From the NCBI RefSeq assembly GCF_030145145.1, contig NZ_JAQYWD010000047.1:1-39143 (forward strand): DNA of 39,143 nt, read 5' to 3'. This stretch comes from Desulfobacula sp. (GTDB taxonomy: Bacteria > Desulfobacterota > Desulfobacteria > Desulfobacterales > Desulfobacteraceae). Of the stretch, positions 26,201-34,450 are shown piece after piece. The first letter of the stretch is position 1. Each line of letters opens with the position of its first letter. Both the position numbers and the translations under genes were made by a program. Under the pieces are notes generated by a model. That model was not told the origin of the DNA. It saw only the letters and a list, made by a program, of their open reading frames with translations, and made no database searches.

Positions 26201-28158
26201 TGGCCTACAGTCCCATTGTCGTCATTTTGGCCTTTTTTATTATCGGGCTGTCCGCCATGGTGACCTGGATTATTTTCCACCGGTTTGAAAATGAAATGAA
26301 ACGATTGCAGCGGCAGGAAAAAAAGAGCAGCGAAGGGGAAATCAGTTTTTTAAAAGCGTTTTCCGCCTCATTTTTCATGGGAATAAACAACCTTCGCCGC
26401 AGAAGAACCCGGACGGTATTGACCTGCACCACCTTAATTATTTTAACTTTCACCATCATGAGTTTCACGTCTGTTAAAAACATCCGTCAGCATTCCAAAC
26501 TATTGTACAACGATAAAGCGCCTTATCAGGGTCTTCTGGTCAAACAGATCAACTGGAAAAGCCTTCCCCAAAGTGCCTTTAAGGTGATTGAAAACACCAT
26601 GGCCTCACAAATGATGGCCGCTCCCCGGGTATGGCTGGAGACCGCCGACAGAACCCAGTCCACAAAGATTCCCATCCGATCTGAAAATGTCACCTTTGAA
26701 GCCAATGGCCTGATGGGGTTATCCCCCCAGGAACCGGAAATAAGCGGACTTTCAGACCTGATTACAAAGGGACGCTGGTTTTCACCCGATGATCGCTATA
26801 CCATTCTTATTCCGGAAAGAATGGCACATTACCTTAATCTTCCGGATCTGGATATAAAAGCATCCTATATCCAGCTCTGGTCCATTCCCTTTAAGGTCAT
26901 CGGTACGTTTTCAGGTGCTGCTTTTGATCAGTTCAAAGATCTGGATGGAGAACCCATAACCCCTGCTATTTTCCCGGATGAAATCTTTCAAAAAACCACG
27001 GAATCTGAAATGGAGGCCATGGAATCCGGAGATGAGATCAAGGCCTTTCAAAGCAGATATAAACATATCCCGTTTGACCAGACCGTTATCATTCCCTATG
27101 ATACACTAATATCCCTGGGCGGAAACCTGAAAAGTGTCGCATTGAAACATCGACAACAGCCCTCGGACAATGCCTTAAACTTTCAAATGGTGGATCGATT
27201 CGGGTTATGGCTTTTTTCCGGTGAAAAAAAAGGCGTTTATCTCTACAGTGCCAGTGATAGTCTGAATTACAGCGGACTACCCAATATTTTAATCCCTATT
27301 TTAATTTCAATTTTTATTGTCCTGAACACCATGATCAGCAGTGTCCAGGAACGAAAACGGGAAATCGGAATTTATACCTCCATTGGAATGGCCCCTTCCC
27401 ACGTATCCATTATTTTTATTGCTGAAGCGCTTTCCTATGCCGTATTAAGCGTGGTACTGGGGTATCTTCTTGCCCAGGTGGTGGTAAAAGTGTTTGCCGG
27501 TACGGCCCTTCTCAGTGGCATCACGGTTAACTATTCTTCCCTGGGGGGTGTATTCGCCATGGCCATGGTCATACTGGTGGTTCTTTTGTCTTCCATTTAC
27601 CCGTCAAAAGTGGCCGCTGCCATTGCCATCCCGGATGTTGAAAAATCCTGGGAACTGGCAAAGGCCCAGGGGGATACCCTTGATATTGATTTGCCATTTT
27701 TAATTAAAACCCATGAAAAATTAAGTATTTGCGGATATCTTTATGATCTATTTGATGCCCATCGTGCGGTTTCCCACGGGATTTTCTCTGTGGGCAGGCT
27801 CCAGGTAAAAACGGCACCAAAAAACAAACAAGCCACGATGACAGATCCCAGGCAAGTGACCGGCACTGATTTTCAACTTAATTTTACCGCCTGGCTTGCG
27901 CCGTTTGACCTGGGAGTCATGCAGCATGTCAGCTTTAATGTTAACGTATCCCCTCACTTTAAAGACTACATGGAGATCGGCATGACCATTGTCAGAAAAT
28001 CCGGTGAACACAATACCTGGTGGCGGGTGAACAAACGATTTGTCAATCTCATCAGGAAAAAACTATTAATCTGGCGATCAATGGATAGCGTTGAGAAAGA
28101 ATCCCATAAACGTTTGATGGAATCCCTTATCAACGGAGAGGAAGCCCCCATTGCCTGA
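23284..28158 (+). CDS. Giant fusion: degenerate M28-peptidase-like ectodomain plus FtsX ABC permease
   Basis: 1624 aa. N-terminal signal/anchor helix (about 20-36). Residues 50-620 follow the M28 zinc peptidase layout: GDRRTGSKGAVQTADDIKSEF; a PA-like insert (about 130-250); IIVESFYDTSG where HxD is expected (274-277); PGADQS (287-292); and FWSTPNDTLETVN where a His would precede Thr-Pro (590-602). An interposed helical segment (about 335-490) is predicted coiled coil. A CarboxypepD-reg-like beta domain follows (about 635-700). Membrane helices lie at about 919-941, 951-967, 975-998, 1043-1062, then FtsX helices at about 1333-1353, 1374-1400 and 1420-1440, with a second extracytoplasmic region between 1063 and 1330. 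A 180-aa cytoplasmic tail ends the protein. It overlaps the ATPase and the next gene. The metal ligands appear lost, so catalysis is doubtful. Confidence 0.85.
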   Translation: MGVTLSLKQLIRIWLIETMPLTGLSVFLFFLFLLSPDPTLSAQTTTDILHQQQFSQWIQQFSIMGDRRTGSKGAVQTADDIKSEFNRLGYDIIGSQPFSMPVRLKTQTRITLTHSGKSIDLDPFLSNAVSPHTIADPGITGHVVYTGKGELNAFNDKKIKNAIVLMDLDSGGNWVNALSLGARAIIYLYGKVPDKFLFEDKQELSPVNFPRFILSEENAEMLFPGFRTGGSMGAKGGVTLMSDLKWANITTENIFCMVPGNDPKLKDELIIVESFYDTSGFIPGKSPGADQSCSIASLLDLAGFLKINPPKRSFLLVATSGYGNSLAGMREMIWSLNTKSRQFKKMLSHYQQTLTESEQSIDLLKKFDARQEMNMDQLRLIKKNIVDIIKTKIDTQSYQLMQLRLEENPNEVLIKQLAGKRMVLKRLESKNDFIHLTPGETLLFNELIQLALEKLKKTITDTTLQITHTTAAITLNKLVQSKTVQMILSLHLSSHGNGIGAFNGGWLYDLKDAGNNFAPYVKIDEVLMDSAKKTAHSLDTGNIFKDTLRPSLQRPWQSYLQDTPALGGEISQLAGYLGFSLVTTNDSRRFWSTPNDTLETVNMTTAAKQSQFVSHLIAMVAATPDLSQTRLPRNEFATVKGRANFLRYGAVFADAPAPESVILSFQGPGIFHSMVDASGEFLIKGVSTKKRTLHKVILEGYKFDPVNGKTIWAVDKRKTTKERYRVKVVKKNMETDLVMFPCSQTTILNLLEPRTFQYMTKLQVLDARTNATPVRHWYSRIDTRSSIISSLYLQPGTRLKLTLSDTLLTKKFILTHSDEQHPGGNGYRIDETPVISPTQYLAARDMWALLNPRINNLEEKGINNQKIRDLQLQGNQALKDAQGYFATLTYDKFFNSSGTALALAGRVYDHVESIQKDVLYGVLFYIVLFAPFAFCLERFLFAFINIYKRIAGFLCILVLLITIIYNVHPAFELAYSPIVVILAFFIIGLSAMVTWIIFHRFENEMKRLQRQEKKSSEGEISFLKAFSASFFMGINNLRRRRTRTVLTCTTLIILTFTIMSFTSVKNIRQHSKLLYNDKAPYQGLLVKQINWKSLPQSAFKVIENTMASQMMAAPRVWLETADRTQSTKIPIRSENVTFEANGLMGLSPQEPEISGLSDLITKGRWFSPDDRYTILIPERMAHYLNLPDLDIKASYIQLWSIPFKVIGTFSGAAFDQFKDLDGEPITPAIFPDEIFQKTTESEMEAMESGDEIKAFQSRYKHIPFDQTVIIPYDTLISLGGNLKSVALKHRQQPSDNALNFQMVDRFGLWLFSGEKKGVYLYSASDSLNYSGLPNILIPILISIFIVLNTMISSVQERKREIGIYTSIGMAPSHVSIIFIAEALSYAVLSVVLGYLLAQVVVKVFAGTALLSGITVNYSSLGGVFAMAMVILVVLLSSIYPSKVAAAIAIPDVEKSWELAKAQGDTLDIDLPFLIKTHEKLSICGYLYDLFDAHRAVSHGIFSVGRLQVKTAPKNKQATMTDPRQVTGTDFQLNFTAWLAPFDLGVMQHVSFNVNVSPHFKDYMEIGMTIVRKSGEHNTWWRVNKRFVNLIRKKLLIWRSMDSVEKESHKRLMESLINGEEAPIA

Positions 28159-30142
28159 ACAAAGAAAAAAAGGTGTTACCATACGCCCCAGAGCCTTTAT
28201 CTTGGGATTTGTTTTTGCCGTCCTCATCTGTGCGTTAACCCCTTTTAATAATGTGTATCATAATGCGACCCCCCTGGGCGGCGGCTACTTTCCCCTGGCA
28301 CCGTTTTATCTTTTATTCTGGCTGACCATTATCACTGCGCTATCCAGAAAATTTCTAAAGATAAAGACCCTTCTCACGGGCACGGAACTGATGTTTACCT
28401 GGGGACTGATGCTGCTTGTCTCAGGCATTGCCTACACGGGCTTTGCAAGGACATTTTTCATCAACCTCACCGCCCCCTTTTATTTTGCAACCATTGAAAA
28501 CCGCTGGCAGGAGATTCTCCAACCGCTGTTACCCGGCAATTTGTTTCCCCATGGCACTGCTGCCATAGACATGCTGTATAATGGCATAGACGGTGGCCAG
28601 GACATGGGATGGATGGAACTGGCCTTAAACATTCCCTGGGCTGCCTGGGCAATTCCTTTTTTTTCCTGGGGAATTTTTATGGTTCTGTGTTATTTTCTGA
28701 TTCTTTGCTTAATTCATATCATTACCCGCCAGGCCATGGAAAACGAACGGATGAATTTCCCCCTTCTGATTGTACCGAGAATGATGCAGGAAGCACTGGA
28801 TGAAAAAAAATTGTCTTCATTTTTTGGTAACAAATACCTTTTAGTGGGAATCAGTATCCCGTTTTGCCTGCACCTGTTAAACGGCCTAAATTTTTATTTT
28901 CCCTCTTTTCCCCATATCAACACCCTGGTATTAGCCGGCCCGTATTTTCCTGCCCAGGGAATTTTAACCGGATTCATTAAACTCAAGCTTTACTTTTACC
29001 CGGCATTCATTGGATTTGCCTTTCTGGCATCAAAGCAGGTCTCCTTTTCCTTCTGGTTTTTTTTCATATTGGGTGCATTTTTCACTGGTGTCCTTTCTGT
29101 CGCCGGACTAAGCTTCCCGGCATCAGAACTTGGCACCACTTTTGGACCGACGTTGTCAAACCCTGAAGAGACTCAAATGATAGGGGCATTCATCGTTTTC
29201 GCGCTGTTTTTAATATGGATTGCCAGATTCCATTTCAAGACGCTTTTAGCGAACGCCACTCACTTTGGAAGCCCTGGTACCAGCCCCGGTTTTATTGGAG
29301 ATAAAATTGCTGTCTGGGGGAGCCTCATCGGATTTATCGCCCTTGCCGCATGGTTTTCATTCCACGGGGTGCCCTTAGTGCAAAGCGTTTTGTTAATCGT
29401 TTTTTTTATCCTGTTTACCATGGTCGCTGTCCGGGTGATCTGCCAGGGCGGTGTCACCTACTTTACCTTAACCGTTGCGCCCCTGGATGCCATCAACACG
29501 ATTTTCGGACTTAAAATATTTTCCAGCCTCGCCCTGATTGTCGGCAGTATCAGTCAAAAAATCCTGTTTGTGGACCTACGGGAGTCCGTGGCCCCCTCCC
29601 TCCTTCATACCCTCAGGATTACCCGGCGGATCAAAGGACAAGGCGCCATTGCCGGTGCTGTTTTTCTGGTGATGACCTGCTGTCTGTTTGTCTCTGCCGT
29701 GGCCATGATACTGCTGTGCTACAAATATGGCATACGGGAGCTCCAACTCGACTGGGCAACCCGAACTACCGTATCCGTATACAACAACCTTCTCCCGTTG
29801 ATACAGAATCCGATCCAGCAGGGAGATTCCATCAAGTATTTTGCCCTCATGGGTGCGGTCGTTATGGGGATTCTGGCCATGGGTTATTATCGATTTTACT
29901 GGTGGCCCCTTCACCCCATCGGATATCTGATGGTCTATAGTTCCGCAATGAAGATTCTATGGCTGAGTTTTTTCATCGGATGGGTATTTAACGCGCTGTG
30001 CATGCGATACGGCGGCATCATTTTATTTGGAAAAATGCGGTATTTTTTTGTGGGATTGATTATGGGAGATTTCTTGATGGGCGGAACATGGGCCATTATC
30101 GGTTTCTTTACACCATATGGTTATCAGGTGCTGCCCACATAA
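28151..30142 (+). CDS. Large OPT-like polytopic membrane protein (first of a pair)
   Basis: 663 aa with a dozen or more hydrophobic helices and short loops. The conserved-looking stretches are NNVYHNATPLGGGYFPLAPFYLLFW near the N-terminus, ENERMNFPLLIVPRMMQEAL (about 200-216) and YRFYWWPLHPIGY (about 580-592). I associate this with the DUF6785/DUF6784 membrane families, distantly related to oligopeptide (OPT) transporters; this assignment is from memory. The TTG start overlaps the permease stop by 8 bp and has GGAGAGGAAG upstream. It would sit in the inner membrane. Substrate and direction of transport are unknown. Confidence 0.7.
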   Translation: MPEQRKKGVTIRPRAFILGFVFAVLICALTPFNNVYHNATPLGGGYFPLAPFYLLFWLTIITALSRKFLKIKTLLTGTELMFTWGLMLLVSGIAYTGFARTFFINLTAPFYFATIENRWQEILQPLLPGNLFPHGTAAIDMLYNGIDGGQDMGWMELALNIPWAAWAIPFFSWGIFMVLCYFLILCLIHIITRQAMENERMNFPLLIVPRMMQEALDEKKLSSFFGNKYLLVGISIPFCLHLLNGLNFYFPSFPHINTLVLAGPYFPAQGILTGFIKLKLYFYPAFIGFAFLASKQVSFSFWFFFILGAFFTGVLSVAGLSFPASELGTTFGPTLSNPEETQMIGAFIVFALFLIWIARFHFKTLLANATHFGSPGTSPGFIGDKIAVWGSLIGFIALAAWFSFHGVPLVQSVLLIVFFILFTMVAVRVICQGGVTYFTLTVAPLDAINTIFGLKIFSSLALIVGSISQKILFVDLRESVAPSLLHTLRITRRIKGQGAIAGAVFLVMTCCLFVSAVAMILLCYKYGIRELQLDWATRTTVSVYNNLLPLIQNPIQQGDSIKYFALMGAVVMGILAMGYYRFYWWPLHPIGYLMVYSSAMKILWLSFFIGWVFNALCMRYGGIILFGKMRYFFVGLIMGDFLMGGTWAIIGFFTPYGYQVLPT

Positions 30143-30177
30143 TGATTTAAACTCAAGGATTGCCAGGGTTATATTAC

Positions 30178-32139
30178 ATGTATGATGACAAAGAACTGCA
30201 AGAATACCGGGATCTTTTAAAACCACCCGACCATTTTGAAGAGGGGTTTAACTGGAAAACCATTGTGGGTGCCATTTTTATTGGATTTCTCATGATGCCT
30301 GGAAGCATGTACCTTCAACTGGTTATCGGCACCGGGATCGGTCCTGCTGCCAGATGGGTGACCATTATCCTTTTTGCTGAAATTGCCAAACGGGCCTATT
30401 CTGATTTAAAACAACAGGAAATCTTCCTTCTGTATTATATGGCCGGGGCTGCCATGTCATCGCCTTTTCAGGGGCTCTTGTGGAACCAGTATCTAGTTCA
30501 ATCCGATGCCGCCAAAATGCTGGGACTCACCGAGCTTATCCCGTCCTGGATTGCCCCTCAACCGGAATCAATTGCCCTTCTGGAGAGAACGTTTTTACAC
30601 CCTGACTGGCTGATTCCCATTCTTTTACTGGTGGGATCACAGATTATTCAAAGAATAGATCAATTCGGGTTGGGATATGCCTTATACCGCATCACCTCTG
30701 ATGTGGAAAAACTGCCGTTTCCCATGGCACCTGTCGGGGCCCTGGGAACCATTGCCCTGGCAGAGTCAAAAGAAGAAAAAGTGACCTCATGGAAATGGCG
30801 GGTTTTCTCCATCGGAGGGGTTATCGGTCTTGCCTTCGGCAGTATTTATATCCTGTTACCGGCCCTATCAGGTCTGATCTTCACCGAACCCATCCGACTG
30901 ATTCCCATGCCCTGGATTGAGCTGACACGGCATACGGAAAGCATTCTCCCGGCAGTTGCAACCGGCATTCAGCTGGATCTGACCTTGATCTTTCTGGGGA
31001 TGGTTCTCCCATTCTGGGCCGTCATTGGTGGACTGATCGGACTTTTGATTACCGTCGTGGTCAATCCTGTATTATATCACCATGGTATTCTGACCAGCTG
31101 GCACCAGGGCATGGGAACCGTTGAAACGGTTTTTGCCAATAACTTTGATTTTTACATGAGTTTTGGTATCGGCTTAGGGCTTTCCATCGGCCTCATCGGC
31201 CTTTGGCAGGTGGGCAAGTCTTTCTGGGGACCCAACCAGAAAAACAGGGGCAGCTTAAAGGATCTGTTACACCCCCCACCCGGCAGAGGGGATTTTGATT
31301 TTAAAATTGCCATTGCCATATATGTCTTCTCAACCATCGCCTATATCATTTTGTGTACCGTTCTGGTCCCCACCTTTCCCTGGATTTTCTTCTTGATTTA
31401 CGGATTTGTGTATACCCCTGTGATTTCCTATATCACCGCAAGAATGGAAGGTATTGCCGGTCAGTTTGTCAGCCTGCCCCTGGTAAGGGAAGCCAGTTTC
31501 ATCGCTGGTGCAAAGTATTTTGGGTATCAGGGAATCGAAATATGGTATGCACCGATCCCCATCCATAATTATGGCCAGGCCACAGTGAACTTCAGGGAGA
31601 TTGAGCTGACCGGCACCAGCTTCAGAGGGATTATTAAAGCAGAATTTATCGTGTTCCCGGTTGTGATGATCGCCAGCTTGTTGTTTTCCCAGTTTATCTG
31701 GCACCTGGCTCCGATTCCTTCGGCCAGTTATCCCTATGCCCAGGAAATGTGGCATTTGCAGGCATTGAATACGCTGCTCATGCAGTCTTCCACCCTGGAA
31801 GGAAATTCTCTGTTCTACCAGGCACTTAACGGTACCACCGTTGTCTCCGGTATCGGCTTTGGATTGTTGACCTATGGCATTCTTACCCTTTTTGGGCTGC
31901 CCATTCTCCTGATTTACGGTATTGTCAGGGGACTTGGGCAAAGTACGCCCCATGGTCTCATTCTTGAGGTGCTCGGGGCGCTCCTGGGCAGATTCTTTTT
32001 TTTAAAACGATATGGAAAGCAATGGCGACAGTATGCCCCCGTTCTTCTGGCCGGATTCTCTTGCGGCATGGGGCTGACCGGTATGTTTGCCATGGGATTT
32101 ACCCTGATATTAAAATCTCTTTCAAGTACCGCTTTTTAA
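30178..32139 (+). CDS. Large OPT-like polytopic membrane protein (second of a pair)
   Basis: 653 aa from the ATG at 30178, with AGGG 9 nt upstream; a TTG at 30160 would add 6 residues but has its Shine-Dalgarno too close. A hydrophilic N-terminus (DDKELQEYRDLLKPPDHFEEGFNW) precedes a dozen or more helices. Noted stretches are GFLMMPGSMYLQLVIGTGIGPAARW, ITSDVEKLPFPMAPVGALGTIALAES (about 190-215), resembling the PFPMA loop of OPT-type transporters, and FVYTPVISYITARMEGI. It lies 35 bp after the first OPT-like gene, so the two probably form a heteromeric complex or act in series. Predicted inner-membrane transporter. Confidence 0.7.
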   Translation: MYDDKELQEYRDLLKPPDHFEEGFNWKTIVGAIFIGFLMMPGSMYLQLVIGTGIGPAARWVTIILFAEIAKRAYSDLKQQEIFLLYYMAGAAMSSPFQGLLWNQYLVQSDAAKMLGLTELIPSWIAPQPESIALLERTFLHPDWLIPILLLVGSQIIQRIDQFGLGYALYRITSDVEKLPFPMAPVGALGTIALAESKEEKVTSWKWRVFSIGGVIGLAFGSIYILLPALSGLIFTEPIRLIPMPWIELTRHTESILPAVATGIQLDLTLIFLGMVLPFWAVIGGLIGLLITVVVNPVLYHHGILTSWHQGMGTVETVFANNFDFYMSFGIGLGLSIGLIGLWQVGKSFWGPNQKNRGSLKDLLHPPPGRGDFDFKIAIAIYVFSTIAYIILCTVLVPTFPWIFFLIYGFVYTPVISYITARMEGIAGQFVSLPLVREASFIAGAKYFGYQGIEIWYAPIPIHNYGQATVNFREIELTGTSFRGIIKAEFIVFPVVMIASLLFSQFIWHLAPIPSASYPYAQEMWHLQALNTLLMQSSTLEGNSLFYQALNGTTVVSGIGFGLLTYGILTLFGLPILLIYGIVRGLGQSTPHGLILEVLGALLGRFFFLKRYGKQWRQYAPVLLAGFSCGMGLTGMFAMGFTLILKSLSSTAF

Positions 32140-32212
32140 AAAAACCGACCTGTGATAGAATGGAATCTCGATAGCCACTCACATCATTTGAATTGTCAAA
32201 AGGGGGCGGACA

Positions 32213-32818
32213 ATGGGAAAAAGAACGATTATTTTATGTTTTGCTATTTTGTTGTTTTTACACACGCCTGCGCAAGCAACCTTCCCACTTCATTTGGGCG
32301 GTTTTACCCTGGGAGAAGATATAAAGCACTACCAACATCTTATTAATATGGAAACCTGCCGGGATGTGCCGTTTAATCAATACCTGAAAGAAGGGGAGAT
32401 CATTTCACAACACGGGTTCAAATCAGGACTGATTGCCTATGGGTTGTGCGATAAACCCAACAAAATATTAAGAATCAAATTAAAGTTCAACGATCCCACC
32501 AAAAAATTTTTTAATACCCTGTTAAAAAAATACAAAACCCAGCTGGGACCGCCCAGTGAATATAAAGGGGATCCCTTCCAGACAGTCATCGCCTGGAAAT
32601 GGTCCTTCACAAATGATCAAAATGAACGAATCAGCCTCATCTTACAGCATAATATAATGGTTGAAGATGAAAAAATAGGAAATGCCGTCAAGCTGACCTT
32701 AACCAGCCAGCTTGACCGTGAGAGGACCTGCTTTATGACCCGGTTTCCTGAAAAACCCAGTCCCTCCCAACCCAAGACACCCCAGAGAGAGTTGTGGAAA
32801 TTTTTTATTCCCTATTAA
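32213..32818 (+). CDS. Secreted protein of unknown function
   Basis: 201 aa. A clear signal peptide (KRTIILCFAILLFLHTPAQA, likely cleaved after Ala22) predicts a periplasmic location. The mature part starts with FPLHLGGFTLGEDIKHYQ, a pattern seen in small periplasmic proteins of unknown function, and contains Cys residues at about 49, 78 and 172, so disulfides are possible. No enzyme motif is seen. It has an AGGGGGCGG ribosome-binding site and lies 73 bp after the second OPT-like gene in the same direction, so it is probably an accessory component of the cluster. Confidence 0.7.
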   Translation: MGKRTIILCFAILLFLHTPAQATFPLHLGGFTLGEDIKHYQHLINMETCRDVPFNQYLKEGEIISQHGFKSGLIAYGLCDKPNKILRIKLKFNDPTKKFFNTLLKKYKTQLGPPSEYKGDPFQTVIAWKWSFTNDQNERISLILQHNIMVEDEKIGNAVKLTLTSQLDRERTCFMTRFPEKPSPSQPKTPQRELWKFFIPY

Positions 32819-32834
32819 GTTGCCATAATTTAAA

Positions 32835-33725
32835 ATGCTAAAAGAAAATGACCCCCTTCCCAAAACCATTGCCTGGAATGGCATTGCTTTAAACGTACCG
32901 CTCACCTGGGAAATTGACAGTCTTGATACCACCCACCTGCTCATCGGAGAAGATGGATCACCCAAAGTAGAAATCAAATGGACGGATTCACCCAGTCGTT
33001 TTACACTTGAAACCTATTTAAAGCGGTTTATTTCCCAGTCACAGAAAAGGCTCACGATTAAAATCCATGAGCTGCCCACACCCCGTTCTTTTTCACATCC
33101 GGAAAAAAATTTTGAGTTTTTCTTTTTTTCCTGGACAAGCACGTCTTCAACAGGAAACGGTGTGCTGATCTTCTGTTCCCTTTGTAAAAGGCTTACCATG
33201 ATCCGGTTTTTTTCCGATTCCCGGATCGACCCTCCTTCGTTGCCGGCTTTGATTTTAATGTCTTTTACAGACCATCCCCCATCGGACCAGACCCATTGGC
33301 AGGTGTTTGACCTGAAATTCTCAACCCCCCGGTCCTTTGAGCTGTTAGAATACAGTTTTAAACCGGGTTGCTATATCATCAATGTGAAACATAAAAAGAC
33401 CATCCAAACGATTTTCAGCTGGGGCCCTGCTTCATTTTTACTCACCCGAACAAGTCTATCTGAATTTGCCTCCCAGCGTCTGCCACAACTTAAGGGGCTT
33501 GCAAACACAGGCGTTTGCATCCGTGGAAATTACCTTGAATGGTCTTACCGGCCGGCGCGATTTAAAAATGCCCAGATACTGCCATTTTTAAGCAGATATT
33601 CATTGTTCACGGTTTTCAGGATATGCCATGATCAAAAAAAAAATAGAATCTTGGGTGTCATGGTGGATTCGCCCTTGAGATTTGAACACGATTTAATCAA
33701 AGGGTCAATGATTGGCGATCTTTAA
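32835..33725 (+). CDS. Unrecognised protein preceding the PqqD-like gene
   Basis: 296 aa, no signal peptide or membrane helix. It is beta-rich with two similar-looking halves: NGIALNVPLTWEIDSLDTTHLLIGEDGSPKVEIKW at the start and FSTPRSFELLEYSFKPGCYIINVKHKK... FSWGPASFLL around 165-210. Both halves read like short beta-sandwich units that evaluate a ligand or peptide. I do not recognise the family. It starts 17 bp after the secreted protein and its end overlaps the PqqD-like gene by 14 bp, so these three are cotranslated. Confidence 0.6.
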   Translation: MLKENDPLPKTIAWNGIALNVPLTWEIDSLDTTHLLIGEDGSPKVEIKWTDSPSRFTLETYLKRFISQSQKRLTIKIHELPTPRSFSHPEKNFEFFFFSWTSTSSTGNGVLIFCSLCKRLTMIRFFSDSRIDPPSLPALILMSFTDHPPSDQTHWQVFDLKFSTPRSFELLEYSFKPGCYIINVKHKKTIQTIFSWGPASFLLTRTSLSEFASQRLPQLKGLANTGVCIRGNYLEWSYRPARFKNAQILPFLSRYSLFTVFRICHDQKKNRILGVMVDSPLRFEHDLIKGSMIGDL

Positions 33726-34092
33726 AAAAAAACCCGATCTGGACAAGAAAGATGCCCTGCTGTGCATCCCTGAAAAAAATTCACTGGTTGAAGAAACCTA
33801 TCTGGATTCAGGAGACCTGATCCTTTCCTACCCGGCATTGTATAAACCTTTTTTTATGAACATCCAAAAAATAATCCGTAGAAATCCCCAAGCAACCTTT
33901 TTACGAAAAATCCAGCTGGATCGCCTGGGGATTGATGTCTGGCTGCTTCTGGATGGGAAAAAAAATGTTAAAACACTTATCAAAGAATTTGCAGTCCTTC
34001 ATACACTGAATTACAAAGAAGCTGAAATATCTGTTACACTTTTTTTGCGGTCGCTGGGTGAAAAAGGAGTGATTGGAATAAAAGAACCTTAA
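33712..34092 (+). CDS. PqqD-like (RRE-type) protein
   Basis: 126 aa from a TTG start (AAAGGG 7 nt upstream). Residues about 60-124 match the PqqD/RiPP-recognition-element fold: RLGIDVWLLLDGKKNVKTLIKEFA, then YKEAEISVTLFLRSLGEKGVIGI. This is the winged helix that binds leader peptides in RiPP biosynthesis and is also found in proteins without known peptide partners. The first 55 residues are an extension of unknown role (EETYLDSGDLILSYPALYKPFF). No precursor peptide or adjacent radical SAM gene is visible on this strand. It ends 4 bp before the convergent STAS gene. Confidence 0.75.
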   Translation: MAIFKKKPDLDKKDALLCIPEKNSLVEETYLDSGDLILSYPALYKPFFMNIQKIIRRNPQATFLRKIQLDRLGIDVWLLLDGKKNVKTLIKEFAVLHTLNYKEAEISVTLFLRSLGEKGVIGIKEP

Positions 34093-34096
34093 GGGG

Positions 34097-34429
34097 TTAA
34101 ATTTTTACCATGGCCTCTTCAAGACTTTTTTCAATATTCAGATATCCATCAAACCCTGCAATATCAAATACCTCTTTGACATAATCCTGCAAGGCGCAAA
34201 GGACAACCGTTCCTTCCATGCGTTTGAGATCTTTTGTTGTTTTCAGCATCACCCTTATTCCGGCACTGGAAATATACTCCAGATCTTCCAGATTTAGAAT
34301 CAGTTTTCGTTGACCGCTTTCAAGCGCTGCATAGATACGCGTCTCAAATTCTGTTGAGGTATTGGAATCAAGACTGCCCTTAACACTGAAGATTTCTACC
34401 CCTTTAGTATTTTCCTGGATAATTTCCAT
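34097..34429 (-). CDS. STAS-domain anti-sigma factor antagonist
   Basis: 110 aa, a complete SpoIIAA/RsbV-like STAS domain: VEIFSVKGSLDSNTSTEFE, LILNLEDLEYISSAGIRVML with the phosphorylatable Ser55 in the SSAG loop, and VFDIAGFDGYLNIEKSLEEAM. It would bind the RsbW-like protein when unphosphorylated and be released after phosphorylation on Ser55. It is the last gene of the ABC operon. No sigma factor or PP2C phosphatase gene is seen in the window, so the rest of the circuit must lie elsewhere or the output is not a sigma factor. Confidence 0.92.
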   Translation of the reverse strand: MEIIQENTKGVEIFSVKGSLDSNTSTEFETRIYAALESGQRKLILNLEDLEYISSAGIRVMLKTTKDLKRMEGTVVLCALQDYVKEVFDIAGFDGYLNIEKSLEEAMVKI

Positions 34430-34450
34430 GAATAATATCCCTTATATTCT

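Noticed and set aside
19042-34092. Radical SAM protein (19042-20016) as the maturase partner of the PqqD-like protein (33712-34092)
   Set aside because: They are about 13.7 kb apart, on opposite strands and in different operons, and the radical SAM gene fits the glycan cluster. No evidence links them.
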